Shown: one piece after another, positions 27,324 through 37,145 of the stretch
Layout of the letters: each line of letters starts with the position of its first letter
How positions within the stretch are numbered: position 1 is the first letter of the stretch
From: Candidatus Nitrosocosmicus oleophilus
GTDB lineage: Archaea > Thermoproteota > Nitrososphaeria > Nitrososphaerales > Nitrososphaeraceae
Assembly: GCF_000802205.1 (NCBI RefSeq)
Contig: NZ_CP012850.1
Location: 620,001 to 684,000, forward strand
Reading direction: 5' to 3'
Length of the DNA stretch: 64,000 nucleotides
Position numbers and translations under genes: made by a program
Notes under the pieces: model-generated
What the model was told of the DNA's origin: nothing
What the model saw: only the letters and a program-made list of their open reading frames with translations
Databases searched by the model: none

Positions 27324-28031
27324 AGGAATTAAAGGGTTTATATTATTTGTCGTACCATGGCTTTGAACCCCTATCTAATAAACCTTGTGTTAATATTCTA
27401 AGTATTATAAAATATTGTTTGAAAGTTTGAATTTTTCCTGATCCTTGTGATGTTATTAATAAAAAAATTTGTTTTGTATTAAGAAACATTGGGCATATTT
27501 AATGGAGTTAGATATGTCATGCTTGAATTCATTTTACTGATTCCTCGTTCCCAATACTCTCGTCTGCTATTGCATCAAGTAATGAATTAATGGATAATGT
27601 TTATCTAGATGATTTCAGTTTCGAGATAGGTAGTGACTGTATAGCCGAGGGACTTTAAAATGGGACGGATTGCACCATTTCAGAAGTAATATGACCATGA
27701 AGTGAAGAAAGAGCTTTCGAGGCGTTTCCATCTTTATAATGAATGTCTATTCCTAATTGATAGAGTATTTGGTACTATTTTTCTAGTCTTCATTGAAGAT
27801 CATCATAGGAATTGATAAGTAATCCAAATAGACAAAGGAGGTTTGGGACTCGAATCTACGTCTTTCGGACGTGGGTTCCAACAAAAAAGGGCCTCCTACT
27901 CTTTAAACCACTTGACTAATCAAGGTCCGGGCCCGGTGGGCTTCAGGACGATATCAGTCCTATAATGTGGGTTCTATTGATTATTGACTGTATCGACTAT
28001 CCATCCATTTGAATTCAAAAGAAGTTTGTAG
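27324..28031. other. Intergenic region with a long tRNA-like repeat
   Basis: About 700 bases without a gene. The only structured element is the type B repeat at 27841-27934. Confidence 0.5.
27841..27934. repeat. tRNA-like repeat, type B long form (copy 2)
   Basis: GGGACTCGAATCTACGTCTT, then TCGGACGTGGGTTCCAAC, a run of A, and AAGGTCCGGGCCC at the far end. Read on the minus strand it runs like a tRNA, with a GGGCCCGGACCTTG start, a D-loop-like GTCAAGTGGTTTAAAG, and a T-loop-like GATTCGAGTCCC. The T stem and acceptor do not pair, so it is a pseudo-tRNA. Nearly the same sequence is at 44048-44142. Confidence 0.6.
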
Positions 28032-28451
28032 TTATTCTAAAGTCCTCTCATTGCTATTTGGCAAATCCATAACACTGCCTTTAATTGGTTTATCTGGTTG
28101 TTCGAGAACTCCATCATCTTGTATTGGTGCCGCAGGACCAGATGGTGAGGATGGTGGAGGATTTGGTGGTGTATCAAGCATTTGAAGCTCCTTTTGGGTG
28201 CAATTGACATAACCTTCGCCTTCTACCCACGCACACTTTTGACAAAATGATTCTCCCAAGATACTGCCTTTAATTTTTTCTCTCCAACAACAAGTTTGAT
28301 ATTTATCATTAGGTCCAGACCATGAGCAATTACCACTATTAGAATATCCTGGGGCTGGTCTTTCAGCAAATACAAAAGTTGTACTAGAAACTAACCCTGC
28401 CATCAAAAGAGTCATAATAGCTGCTATCACAACATTACTTTTGATCATCAT
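28032..28451 (-). CDS. Secreted Cys-rich small protein
   Basis: 139 residues with a signal peptide (residues 1-29, ending FVFAE). The mature part has six cysteines, including the pair in YQTCCWREK, FCQKCAWVEG and NCTQKE, then a Pro-rich stretch (PPNPPPSSPSGPAAPI) and an acidic tail. It is probably an exported disulfide-bonded or metal-binding protein. No family is recognised. Confidence 0.62.
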   Translation of the reverse strand: MMIKSNVVIAAIMTLLMAGLVSSTTFVFAERPAPGYSNSGNCSWSGPNDKYQTCCWREKIKGSILGESFCQKCAWVEGEGYVNCTQKELQMLDTPPNPPPSSPSGPAAPIQDDGVLEQPDKPIKGSVMDLPNSNERTLE

Positions 28452-28799
28452 TCCTTATTCAACTTCTTTTTGTTTCCACTATCAATATTATTTGCATAAA
28501 AAATAGATATTTCGTACTTTTGGATATGATTTATAAAATACATGAACTTCATGTTCACAAAAAGTATTTTAGAATAACTAACAAATTCTAAGAATTTTAG
28601 ACTAACAATAACATTAATCAAACTTAGGACGAATAGTTCAGTTAAAGACAATAGGCCTGGTGGGTTTAGTAATAGATATATTACGAATCCAAATTGCAAG
28701 TAATAACTATCATTGGTATAGATGTTACGATTTTGCAGATGAAAGCAGGATTAAGATCATCTTTCTAAATATCTTACATATTTCATTTCAATCGAAATA
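28452..28799. other. Intergenic, divergent promoter region
   Basis: About 350 A+T-rich bases between two divergently transcribed secreted-protein genes. An 83-codon frame on the minus strand is Phe/Ile/Leu-rich and looks like a chance frame. No repeat seen. Confidence 0.4.
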
Positions 28800-29696
28800 A
28801 TGTTCAAAAATAACAAGATTATTAAACATAGTCATCTTAATCCTTTATTGAAGATTATGATACCCAAATTAATGGTCATGAGTTTATTGTTGGTGTCTAC
28901 TGCGATTATCTTTTTCTCTCTTTGTGACGACTACGCATTAGGGCAATTTCAAGAAACTTCAAATGGTTCTGCGCCTACAGGTATGAATTTTTATTTTAAT
29001 CCCATTTATAATGCATCAATTAATTATCCATCTAACTGGTCTGTGAATGAAACCGATCCGGACGCTACGGACAGGGTTGACCTTATTGCTACGTTTGTAT
29101 CGCCCTATGAAACTTATAATGATAATTATACTGAATATGTAGAGGTGTATAGGGACGATGGAATTTTTTATGAAGCCGATTTAAATGAATATTTGCAAGA
29201 AGGGATTGATACTTATCAAAATATTTCCAATAACTTTACTATAATCGATTCTTCAACTTCAGGTACTCTTTCTAATCTCCCTGCTTATACTCTTAGTTAT
29301 TCTCAAGTCATTGAGGGCCAAGATGGTCAAGAACCTATTAAACTTAAAAACTATGAGACAGGCACTTTGGTAAACAATACTGGATACTATATTACTTTTG
29401 TTGGAGAAGACAAACAATTTGATAAATACTTACCTATTGCAAAGCAAATGATCGACTCTTTCGAGTTGCTGTTGCCTTCATCTGTGAATTTAACCTATCC
29501 ATCAGATGAATTAGAGGAATTAGATACTGGAACCAACGAGACCATTCCAACAAACAACGCGACTAATTCTAATCTTACTACAATAAATGATTCAAATGAA
29601 GATAAAATTATTAAGAACTCTACTGGCACGTCCAAGAGTGAAACTTTCTCTAAATTAGTTCAAGCCCTACGTGACATTCTTCAGCGTAACAACTAG
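28800..29696 (+). CDS. Secreted PsbP-like domain protein
   Basis: 298 residues with an N-terminal hydrophobic export segment (residues about 20-45, IPKLMVMSLLLVSTAIIFFS). The central domain resembles the PsbP/Mog1 fold of archaeal exported proteins: NFYFNPIYNASINYPSNWSV, then TYNDNYTEYVEVYRDD, and FDKYLPIAKQMIDSFELL near residue 215. An Asn/Thr/Ser-rich tail with glycosylation-type sites follows, ending in a short basic helix. The function is unknown; relatives are abundant surface proteins in ammonia-oxidising archaea. Confidence 0.65.
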   Translation: MFKNNKIIKHSHLNPLLKIMIPKLMVMSLLLVSTAIIFFSLCDDYALGQFQETSNGSAPTGMNFYFNPIYNASINYPSNWSVNETDPDATDRVDLIATFVSPYETYNDNYTEYVEVYRDDGIFYEADLNEYLQEGIDTYQNISNNFTIIDSSTSGTLSNLPAYTLSYSQVIEGQDGQEPIKLKNYETGTLVNNTGYYITFVGEDKQFDKYLPIAKQMIDSFELLLPSSVNLTYPSDELEELDTGTNETIPTNNATNSNLTTINDSNEDKIIKNSTGTSKSETFSKLVQALRDILQRNN

Positions 29697-30169
29697 TATA
29701 GTATGAATGGCATTTGAACATTTGTTGTATTCAAACATTCATGAATGGTGAAAGAAATAAAAGGATAGAACTCATAAACCACTACTCACGAGAATTTAGT
29801 CAAAATATGTAACCGATAAAAAGATTAATGTATCATAAAAGACTTAACCATTGACTTCTTCAGGTTAGAGGAACTATTTTTAACGTTTGATATACTTTCT
29901 TATGGTTTTGCTCACTTTAATGTATCCTTTGTAATAATTAGTCTAGATACCTTTTATAAATAGAATCAAAACAAGGATTTCTTATCACAATCCACCTGAG
30001 TAAGGACACGGTGGAAATATGTGGGCTAAAAACTATAAGGATTGGAAAGGTTCAACATTTTCCTTTAATCTTCTATTACTCTTATAAAAAAATATACAAT
30101 AAAAAAAATGTTCTATATCTTCTAGTATAGTTATACATAATCAATAACTTTGAAATTACTACTAGTAAA
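29697..30169. other. Intergenic stretch, nothing recognised
   Basis: About 470 A+T-rich bases. Only a 22-codon frame near 30019 and poly-A/T runs are seen. No repeat of the tRNA-like family was found here. Confidence 0.4.
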
Positions 30170-31909
30170 TTGGTGTACCAAAGTCACAATATACAAGCAT
30201 TTCCCGTATTTAGCTTTTTTGTGTTTTTGTTAATTTCATCCTCTTTTTGCTCAACAATTCAACTCTCTTATGGTGCCTACGCCAAAGCTCCTCGATCACC
30301 ATATGGACCTACAGTGAATGACGATACTCTCACAGTTGAAAAAGTTACAGATAATTTAGATATTCCTACGAGCATGGCATTTCTAGGTCCTAATGACATC
30401 CTGGTTACAGAAAAAACTACAGGTAAGGTAATGAGGATCTTGGATGGACTGGTGATGCCGCAGCCAGTTTTGGATGTCCCCGTAGCATCACTAATTGAGC
30501 GAGGATTACTCGGTATAGCTGTTTCCAAGAATATAGCAGAAGGAAAAACATATGTTTTCCTCTATTATACCGAATCTGGAGATGGAATAGATGAAAGTGA
30601 CGCAAATAATCTTGTCGATCCATTGGGAAATAGGCTTTATCGTTACGAATTTGTTGATAGCAGATTAATAAATCCAGTTTTGTTATTGGACTTGACCGCA
30701 ATTCCTCCAAACACTAGAGGTGAACATAATGGAGGCAAAATCCGAATTGGTCCAGATGATAATGTATACTTGATAGTTGGAGAAGTGGGTGGTCACAGAA
30801 CTCAGGCACAAAATGTGTTCGATGGTCCAGCTCCAAATGGACTTGGAGGCGTACTTAGAATTAGTCAAGATGGTGGAATAGTAGATCCAGATAATCCTAT
30901 TTTTGGTGATGGATTACCGCTAAATGTTTACTATGCAATGGGCATTCGAAATAGTTTTGGTATGGATTTTGATCCTCTAACAGGCAATCTTTGGGATACT
31001 GAAAACGGACCTGACACCGGTGATGAAATAAATTTAGTATTTCCGGGATTTAACAGCGGCTGGGTTCAAATTCAAGGTTATGAAGATGATGATTTACTAG
31101 AGAATGAAGCATCTGAAGCTAATTTGACAGAGTTTGGAAATAGTGAATATGCAGATCCAAAATTTGTTTGGGATACGACGATAGGCATAACTGCACTAAA
31201 GTTCCTGAATTCAGACAAACTGGGTAAAGAATATCAAAACAATATGTTCGTCGGAGACATTAATAATGGTCTCCTATACCGATTTACCCTTAATGAAGAT
31301 CGAGATAATATTTTCATCAATGATACTTTTGTTGGTGATATCGATTCATTAGATGATAATGAAATAAATGACCCTAAAGAGAACCAGCCAATAATCTTTG
31401 GACAGGGTTTTGGAGGAATAACTGATATTCAGGTCGGTCCAGATGGCTACCTATACGTTTCAAGTTATTCAGGCTCTTTATATAAAATACTACCAGTATC
31501 TGAAAGCACTACTCCAAAGAATCAACCTAACTTGACCCCACAAAACACTACCTTGACAAATCAAACCGTTTCTGCAGTTATTTTAGGAATAGACGGAGAT
31601 GATTCATATTCACCAGAACCAATTGAAATAAGGGCAGGTCAGACTGTTACTTGGCATAACGGAGATACCATATCACATACTGTTACTTCAGGACAAGATG
31701 GAGATCTAGATGAAGGAATCCTTTTTGATTCTGATGCTATAATACCTAACCAAGACTATAGCCTGACATTTGATACTCCTGGAGAATTCGATTACTATTG
31801 TATTTATCATCCCACTATGGTTGGTGAAGTAACAGTGAGTGGACCAGATGCATCTACATCTACATCAGAAGATTCTACAGATGAAGAATCAGATGAAGAA
31901 GACGGCTAG
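30170..31909 (+). CDS. Secreted PQQ-type sugar dehydrogenase fused to a cupredoxin domain
   Basis: 579 residues with an export signal (FPVFSFFVFLLISSSFCSTI). Residues about 50-445 are a GSDH/PQQ six-bladed propeller: LDIPTSMAFLGPNDILVTEK, ERGLLGIAVSK, GEHNGGKIRIGPDDNVYLIVG, and GIRNSFGMDFDPLTGNLWDTEN with GPDTGDEIN. After a Thr/Asn linker, residues about 470-560 are a plastocyanin-like domain with all four blue-copper ligands: ISHTVTS (His), YYCIYHPTM (Cys, His, Met). The fusion suggests that electrons from an oxidised sugar or aldehyde pass to copper in the same chain. Whether PQQ is made by this organism is not shown here. Start TTG 30170 or GTG 30173. Confidence 0.85.
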   Translation: MVYQSHNIQAFPVFSFFVFLLISSSFCSTIQLSYGAYAKAPRSPYGPTVNDDTLTVEKVTDNLDIPTSMAFLGPNDILVTEKTTGKVMRILDGLVMPQPVLDVPVASLIERGLLGIAVSKNIAEGKTYVFLYYTESGDGIDESDANNLVDPLGNRLYRYEFVDSRLINPVLLLDLTAIPPNTRGEHNGGKIRIGPDDNVYLIVGEVGGHRTQAQNVFDGPAPNGLGGVLRISQDGGIVDPDNPIFGDGLPLNVYYAMGIRNSFGMDFDPLTGNLWDTENGPDTGDEINLVFPGFNSGWVQIQGYEDDDLLENEASEANLTEFGNSEYADPKFVWDTTIGITALKFLNSDKLGKEYQNNMFVGDINNGLLYRFTLNEDRDNIFINDTFVGDIDSLDDNEINDPKENQPIIFGQGFGGITDIQVGPDGYLYVSSYSGSLYKILPVSESTTPKNQPNLTPQNTTLTNQTVSAVILGIDGDDSYSPEPIEIRAGQTVTWHNGDTISHTVTSGQDGDLDEGILFDSDAIIPNQDYSLTFDTPGEFDYYCIYHPTMVGEVTVSGPDASTSTSEDSTDEESDEEDG

Positions 31910-32021
31910 ATGAGTATTGCATGTTTGCCTTGACAAATTAAAGGGCAAATATCTAGTGGTAAATAGAACGTGTATCCGCATACAGCTGCAGTCCATCTCT
32001 TTTCAAATTAGTAAATAAGAA

Positions 32022-32073
32022 TAGTAACAGTTCTTATCCGTGGGGAAAGTTCCTAGTGGTAGTAGGGTTCTAA
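32022..32073. repeat. Dispersed repeat, type D (copy 1)
   Basis: AGTTCTTATCCGTGGGGAAA then GTTCCTAGTGGTAGTAGGGT. The CCTAGTGGTAG part resembles a tRNA D-loop (box A). Copies at 36582, 48412 and 48970; the 48970 copy also shares the preceding TTCTTATCC. Confidence 0.6.
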
Positions 32074-32170
32074 TACAACTGTATGTCAACAGGTTCTTTT
32101 CAAGACAATTATTTTTTAAAATTAGTGTGATAATTGAAAGAAATAAATTCTCAAAGTTCCAATTGCTTTC

Positions 32171-32599
32171 GTGAAGGATAAACCATTTGATTTTCATGGT
32201 TCAAAGTTTACAATCAAGGTCCTTAGCTCCGAAACAGACTATAAATATACAGTTCTAGATATATTTCACCCACCCAATTTAGGTCCGGCGTTACATACAC
32301 ATCCAAAAGGTTCAGAAACTTTTTGCATAATTGATGGAGATTATCGCTTCATTTTAGATGGAAAATCGATCTTAGGTAGGCCCGGAGACACTATCTTTGT
32401 TCCGAAGGAAACTCCTCATCGATTTGAAGTAGGTCCAAAAGGTGGACATGCGATTGTAATTAGTCCCCCGGAACTTGAGTTTTATTTTTTCAAAGTCGGT
32501 GAATTGCTAGTTAAAGGACAGGTTTCTTATGAAGAAGAGTCAAGTATAGGAAAAAAGTATGGTCAGGTTTTTCTTGACAATACAAAACATTGGAGCTAA
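32171..32599 (+). CDS. Cupin-domain protein
   Basis: 142 residues from GTG 32171. Cupin motif 1 is PALHTHPKGSETFCIIDG (two His and Glu as metal ligands) and motif 2 is GRPGDTIFVPKETPHRFEVG (His). It resembles the short RmlC-like single-domain cupins with a C-terminal helix (EFYFFKVGELLVKGQ). It likely binds a metal ion; the substrate is unknown. It is similar in length and layout to the cupin at 2286 but clearly diverged. Confidence 0.82.
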   Translation: MKDKPFDFHGSKFTIKVLSSETDYKYTVLDIFHPPNLGPALHTHPKGSETFCIIDGDYRFILDGKSILGRPGDTIFVPKETPHRFEVGPKGGHAIVISPPELEFYFFKVGELLVKGQVSYEEESSIGKKYGQVFLDNTKHWS

Positions 32600-32774
32600 T
32601 GTGATTATTTGTTATACATTAGAGACTATGAAGTCTAAATAAAATTTATAAACTATGATGATGAGGATATGTAATTAAAAATCACATTAGTTTGCAAAAA
32701 TATCGGGAAAAGGTTTTTTTAGAAATAACTAGAAATGACAATAAGGTTTTCTTAATTATCGTATTATTACCGCA

Positions 32775-33140
32775 TTGTATTTTATGGGTAACTATACATC
32801 TTTTGTTGCAGTTAGTGGTCATGCAATTCCTATTGCCTTTAAACCTCGACCTGATCAAATTGTAAATTCAACTACATCGATACCTGACAAGATATCAATT
32901 ACTTTTAATGAACGGCCTGTATTGGATGCTAGTACTATTCGAGTCACGGATTCTAATGGGACTAGGATCGACAATAATGATCTCAAATTAGGAGATTCTG
33001 AAAAAGAACTTACAGTATCTTTGAATGCATCCAAAGTAGTATCAGGTGATTATTTTGTAGAATGGTTCGTCTTTTCTAAGGATGATGGTTTGATTACTAA
33101 AGGCTCATATTCTTTTTCATATGCTTCTGACAGGAGCTAA
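32775..33140 (+). CDS. CopC-like copper-binding domain protein
   Basis: 121 residues. The domain begins with SGHAIPIAFKPRPDQIVN, where CopC proteins have their mature N-terminal His, and continues DKISITFNERPVLDASTIRV, then SGDYFVEWFVFSKDDGLITKGSYSFSY, all typical of the CopC beta sandwich. Such proteins bind copper outside the membrane. Only about 13-16 residues precede the His, too short for a normal signal peptide, and no farther start is open (a stop lies 11 codons upstream of TTG 32775). So it may be N-terminally truncated. CopD is not adjacent. Confidence 0.75.
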   Translation: MYFMGNYTSFVAVSGHAIPIAFKPRPDQIVNSTTSIPDKISITFNERPVLDASTIRVTDSNGTRIDNNDLKLGDSEKELTVSLNASKVVSGDYFVEWFVFSKDDGLITKGSYSFSYASDRS

Positions 33141-33665
33141 AACTTTCTTATCACATTTTTGCTTAAAATTTCAATATTGTATCTAAATTCCTTATTATTA
33201 TCTTTTATGGAACCAAAAATGACCGATGCTGGAAACATTGTATTGATTACTTCAATACTCATGTTATATATCATAAATAATACATATATTTATCACTATT
33301 GTCAATAAATAACAAAATTACGATTTCTGCAATGATAAACTGTATATTAAATGAGTCGTAATTGATTCTTTACTATTACACATCATTGTTGATCAGGAAA
33401 AATGCGGAATTCTCTTATTGATATTTATTCAAATTTTGCTAAGAAACTAGAAAATAATTTTAAATCTTGAATCTCTTTTGAATAATATGATCATGTTACC
33501 ATAAATTAAAATTAGTTTACAAACATCTAATGATGCTTGTTTAAAAAGACTCTGGTTATGTGACTTAGTTTTTAATATTAGTAAAGTGTTGATTCACGAA
33601 ATAATTCGGTAAGTTGTAGATATATTATAGACATGTTAATATACCATGATCAATAATGGGGATTA
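33141..33665. other. Intergenic stretch, little seen
   Basis: About 525 very A+T-rich bases. One 33-codon frame at 33207-33308 (MEPKMTDAGNIVLITSILML) would encode a single membrane helix, but nothing else supports it. Confidence 0.3.
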
Positions 33666-34709
33666 ATGCCAATATCAAATTATAGTATGTTAAAAGCTAA
33701 AGTTGTAGACTCCCGTTTTGCTTCAGGTACCAATCCTCATTATCAAATTAAGGTAGTAGATGATGAGAAGGAATACAGAATTGCTGTTAATGTTAGATCA
33801 CAAGACGGATCAGACCTCCAGTATGTCCTTAATTCTCAATGGAATCATCCAATACAAGACGATTTAGAACAATTAGAACTTGGATTACACGGTATTCTAA
33901 GTAAGCCTGGAGGACTAGCTTTGGATTATATTCGTGGCAACGTAGTTGATCCACGACTCTTTATCACAATTCCTATGAATCTTCCTGGTCCAGATAACGA
34001 CTTGAATGAAAAACTCAACCATTACATACAACGTGCAATGGCCGACGAAAGCGCCATTTTATACTCTTTTGGTGAACCCTGGGGTCCAGAAAATAAGAGA
34101 GACAAGATTTTTGGATTTCTTCCAGGTGCTGGAATTCACAATATTCATAAGAATCAAGGTAACAATTCCAACTGGGCTAATGATGACGGAGTTTGGCAAG
34201 ATGGCGGTCTTCTTTTTCATTTCCCAGAACACAATCAATGGATAGCAATATTTCTAAGGTTTCAGAATCAATCCTGGCATACTGATGATGTTACTGGTCA
34301 TAAAATTAAGGTCCCTACAAGTGGACCTCCTTCTGATTCGATCGCTGTTGAACCATTAAATAGAGACTCACTTCCCACTTCAGATCGTCCTGATGGGCTC
34401 ATTAGGATTGTTGCTGCATTGGTTAACGATACAAATAGCCCAGAGAAAGAGACTGTTACATTATTAAATACTTCAAACGGCGAAGTATCATTAGATGGCT
34501 GGATGATAGCAGACAAACATAAAAATAAGATGCCTTTAAATGGAAAACTGACTAGGGGTAGCACCATTACTTTTCCCATTTCGCCGCCTGTAGTGTTTTC
34601 AAATAAGGGAGGAATTATAACGTTACTTGATGACCAAGGTCTCAAAGTTGATGGGGTATCATATACTAAGTCTCAGGCACGTCATCCAGGTTGGACCATA
34701 AAGTTCTGA
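33666..34709 (+). CDS. DUF2278 (YukJ-like) protein with C-terminal lamin-tail domain
   Basis: 347 residues. The N-terminal 225 residues match DUF2278: MPISNYSMLKAKVVDSRFAS, HYQIKVVDDEKEYRIAVNV, and the conserved GIHNIHKNQGN ... DGVWQDGGLLFHFP. Residues about 245-347 form an LTD immunoglobulin-like domain (RIVAALVNDTNSPEKETVTL, then SLDGWMIADKHKNKMPL). LTD domains often accompany extracellular nucleases, and a nuclease-fold gene follows 24 bases later, so the two probably form an operon. There is no signal peptide. The function of DUF2278 is unknown. Confidence 0.82.
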   Translation: MPISNYSMLKAKVVDSRFASGTNPHYQIKVVDDEKEYRIAVNVRSQDGSDLQYVLNSQWNHPIQDDLEQLELGLHGILSKPGGLALDYIRGNVVDPRLFITIPMNLPGPDNDLNEKLNHYIQRAMADESAILYSFGEPWGPENKRDKIFGFLPGAGIHNIHKNQGNNSNWANDDGVWQDGGLLFHFPEHNQWIAIFLRFQNQSWHTDDVTGHKIKVPTSGPPSDSIAVEPLNRDSLPTSDRPDGLIRIVAALVNDTNSPEKETVTLLNTSNGEVSLDGWMIADKHKNKMPLNGKLTRGSTITFPISPPVVFSNKGGIITLLDDQGLKVDGVSYTKSQARHPGWTIKF

Positions 34710-34733
34710 ATAATTGAAAAATAAAATGAGGAA

Positions 34734-35918
34734 ATGCAAATGAACATAAGATTGGGTACTTTTAATCTGGAAAACTTGTTTTTAAGATATAGAATTCTAG
34801 ACGGTGATAGAACTGGAACTTTTAATCCAAAACCTATCCCTTTTACAGATATATCTAAATTCATATCTACTTATACAGAATATCTAGAAAAATTTGGTGG
34901 ACCAGAAAAACTCGAGAGTGATCCTAAGGCAAGAGAAAAATTGTACAAAGAACTGGCCTCAACCAGCAAAGGAAACAAAATTTTAGCTAAATTTCTTTTA
35001 GAAGGTGTATCGATAAACAATCTTCAAATCGATCAGTTGTACGCTGTTAATGAAACTCAAAGAAAAAGTACTGCAAAGGCCATGCGAGGAGAAGATAATG
35101 AAATGAATTTTCCAGATATTATGGCATTGCAGGAAGTCGAAAATATGCAAGCTCTAGGAGATTTTAATTCTACTAATTTCGATAAACACTATAAATATAG
35201 ATACCTTATTGACGGTAATGACGATAGGCAAATTGATGTAGGGTTTTATAGTAATTTTCCTGCAACCCGAATTCGAACTCATCAATTTGCTAAGGACATA
35301 GATGGAACACATCTCTTTTCGAGAGACTGTCTTGAAATAGACTTTGCATTAACTGATGATGAAGAGAAGATCGATGATAGTACACCTATTCTAACAGTTT
35401 TTAATAACCACTTAAAATCTAAATTTATTGATTTTCGTGTGAAAGAAAGTGATAGAGAAAAAGCCAAACAAAATGCAGAGTCAAAAAGGAAAAGACAGGC
35501 TGATGAAATCGTACGTATTCTTAAGGAAAGATTCGAAGGTAATGATTTTGAAAAAAGAGATTTCATAGTATGTGGAGATTTTAATGATTCACCTTCATCT
35601 CCGTCTTTAACCAAATTATTAAACTCGGGAATAGAAAATGTAGTAAATAGAATTGGTAACGGAGACATAAAAAAAGAATGGACATACTATTATTCACAAG
35701 AAAATACCTTAGAACAGATGGATTACATACTCTTGTCACCGTCTTTATCCAAAAAGAACAAGAATAACAAACCAGAAATTGAAAGAAGAGGAATGGCCAA
35801 TTACAGGAAACTAAAGACTGATCATAATTTTGACCTAAAGCGATTTGAAGGGGTAACAAAAAGAGGTACAGAAGCTTCAGATCATTGTCCGGTGTTCATG
35901 GAGTTAAATATAGAATAA
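34734..35918 (+). CDS. Endonuclease/exonuclease/phosphatase family protein
   Basis: 394 residues with EEP-fold signatures: LGTFNLENLFLRYR (Asn), PDIMALQEVENMQAL (metal Glu), FIVCGDFNDSPSSPSL (Asp and Asn), and the final EASDHCPVFMEL (Asp-His pair). It has the layout of DNase I/endonuclease-like members with an added helical insert at about 40-100. It could act on DNA, RNA or a phosphoester. No signal peptide is seen. ATG 34734 or the second ATG 34740; a GAGG at 34728-34731 fits the second slightly better. It is coupled to the DUF2278-LTD gene. Confidence 0.85.
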   Translation: MQMNIRLGTFNLENLFLRYRILDGDRTGTFNPKPIPFTDISKFISTYTEYLEKFGGPEKLESDPKAREKLYKELASTSKGNKILAKFLLEGVSINNLQIDQLYAVNETQRKSTAKAMRGEDNEMNFPDIMALQEVENMQALGDFNSTNFDKHYKYRYLIDGNDDRQIDVGFYSNFPATRIRTHQFAKDIDGTHLFSRDCLEIDFALTDDEEKIDDSTPILTVFNNHLKSKFIDFRVKESDREKAKQNAESKRKRQADEIVRILKERFEGNDFEKRDFIVCGDFNDSPSSPSLTKLLNSGIENVVNRIGNGDIKKEWTYYYSQENTLEQMDYILLSPSLSKKNKNNKPEIERRGMANYRKLKTDHNFDLKRFEGVTKRGTEASDHCPVFMELNIE

Positions 35919-35993
35919 CAAATGAATCAAACTTACTTATGAATATCTGTCTAGTTTAATTACTAGCCTCATTTCTGTTTGCATACATCCGTC

Positions 35994-36018
35994 GGAATAC
36001 GATTCAAGGTTGAATATG
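35994..36018. repeat. Short repeat shared with 44142
   Basis: GAATACGATTCAAGGTTGAA then TATGA. The same block (GGATACGATTCAAGGTTGAA) directly follows the type B repeat at 44048-44142, where it belongs to a longer composite. Confidence 0.5.
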
Positions 36019-36131
36019 ATCCGACAATTAATAAAATATTGAAATCCATTACAATCGAAGGTTCCTTACTACCAACGAGCCACAATCTTATACCCATTAT
36101 ATAATATTATGAACATTACAATTTGAAATAA

Positions 36132-36389
36132 ATGAAGAAAATTTTTGTTTTTACAAGTTTTGTGCTGTCATTTGTGTTGACAGCCTCGTTAACAAGCATT
36201 TCATTGGGCCAGATGGCATTAGCCCAAGACCTGTCCAGTCTTAAAGATCATGCAACAAAGTTACTCACGGGAAATGACAATAGTCAGAGAACAGATAATA
36301 TGTCAGAATCAGCATCCGATAATTCTACCTCATCTGACTCCTCATTAACACAGAGAGCAACCGATGCATTAGGTGCATTCTTAAAATAG
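36132..36389 (+). CDS. Small secreted protein
   Basis: 85 residues. A typical signal peptide (MKKIFVFTSFVLSFVLTASL to MALAQ) precedes a mature part of about 52 residues that is Ser/Asp/Asn-rich with two short amphipathic segments (DLSSLKDHATKLLTG and SLTQRATDALGAFLK). It is probably exported and perhaps surface-associated. The family is unknown. Confidence 0.62.
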   Translation: MKKIFVFTSFVLSFVLTASLTSISLGQMALAQDLSSLKDHATKLLTGNDNSQRTDNMSESASDNSTSSDSSLTQRATDALGAFLK

Positions 36390-37031
36390 AATACTTGGAT
36401 CAAAATCTATAAAGGATTTTATTTATCTTTAACTATTATTTTGATGCCTCTCAAATTCTAGAAGTATAATAGTTTTTTATTGATTGTCATATTCTTTCTG
36501 AGCAGTAGATGATAACAAGCCTATACAAAATACGATCTGAATTGATAATCATTACCAGATAAAAGAACAGTGAGTTTGGACGCGTGGGGATTAGGGTCCC
36601 AGTGGTAGTAGGATTCTAATGTAATCTGCATGTGGCATTTTATTTCCGGTAATCGATAAAGAAATAATGCTTCTTTAAGTTATAATATTATCTTCAATGG
36701 GGAGACTGTTACAATCCTTGTTTTTTTAACTTAAAAATTTTATATTCTTTAACTAGATTTCATATATATACAACTAATTTATAGTTAATATTATGATTCC
36801 CAAAAAGGTCTACTCTACGAATTTGTTAAAACATAAAAAAATGTAAGAAGGGGTACAAGAAATCAGGCTTAAATTTCATTCGGTCTTTTTGTTAATTTTG
36901 ATCAATAAATGGAAACAAACATCAACAACATGACGGTAACTATGAAAAGCAAATCCAGAACAGAAATAGAAATACTCTTGATAGTAATAATGAAAGTTTT
37001 AAGATAATTCAAATTTCAGTATATCAGTAAA
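36390..37031. other. Intergenic region with a type D repeat
   Basis: About 640 A+T-rich bases. The only structured part is the type D repeat at 36582-36622 (GCGTGGGGATTAGGGTCCCA then GTGGTAGTAGGATTCTAAT). No gene is seen. Confidence 0.45.
36582..36622. repeat. Dispersed repeat, type D (copy 2)
   Basis: GTGGGGATTAGGGTCCCAGT then GGTAGTAGGATTCTAAT; a close variant of 32022, 48412 and 48970. Confidence 0.6.
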
Positions 37032-37145
37032 TCAATAAGAATAAATAATTACAGGCTTTTCCTCAACAACGTTGACCTGTGCATTAATCTTAAGTTCAAC
37101 TAAATTTACCTGTATGCGAGTATTAGTTGCACCTAACGCTGTCAA
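37032..37145 (-). CDS. Possible small protein (37 aa)
   Basis: A TTG-started frame (MTALGATNTRIQVNLVELKI then NAQVNVVEEKPVIIYSY) with alternating beta-strand character and coding-like composition. It has no ATG and ends in TGA 37032-37034. It may be a true short gene or the end of a decayed longer one. Confidence 0.33.
   Translation of the reverse strand: MTALGATNTRIQVNLVELKINAQVNVVEEKPVIIYSY

Noticed and set aside
27841-27934. Functional tRNA on the minus strand
   Set aside because: D- and T-loop-like motifs are present, but the T stem and acceptor stem do not pair and no anticodon arm is convincing. It is a repeated pseudo-tRNA.
28448-28699. 83-codon minus-strand frame
   Set aside because: Phe/Ile/Leu-rich translation of A+T-rich intergenic DNA in a divergent promoter region, with no domain and no ribosome site.
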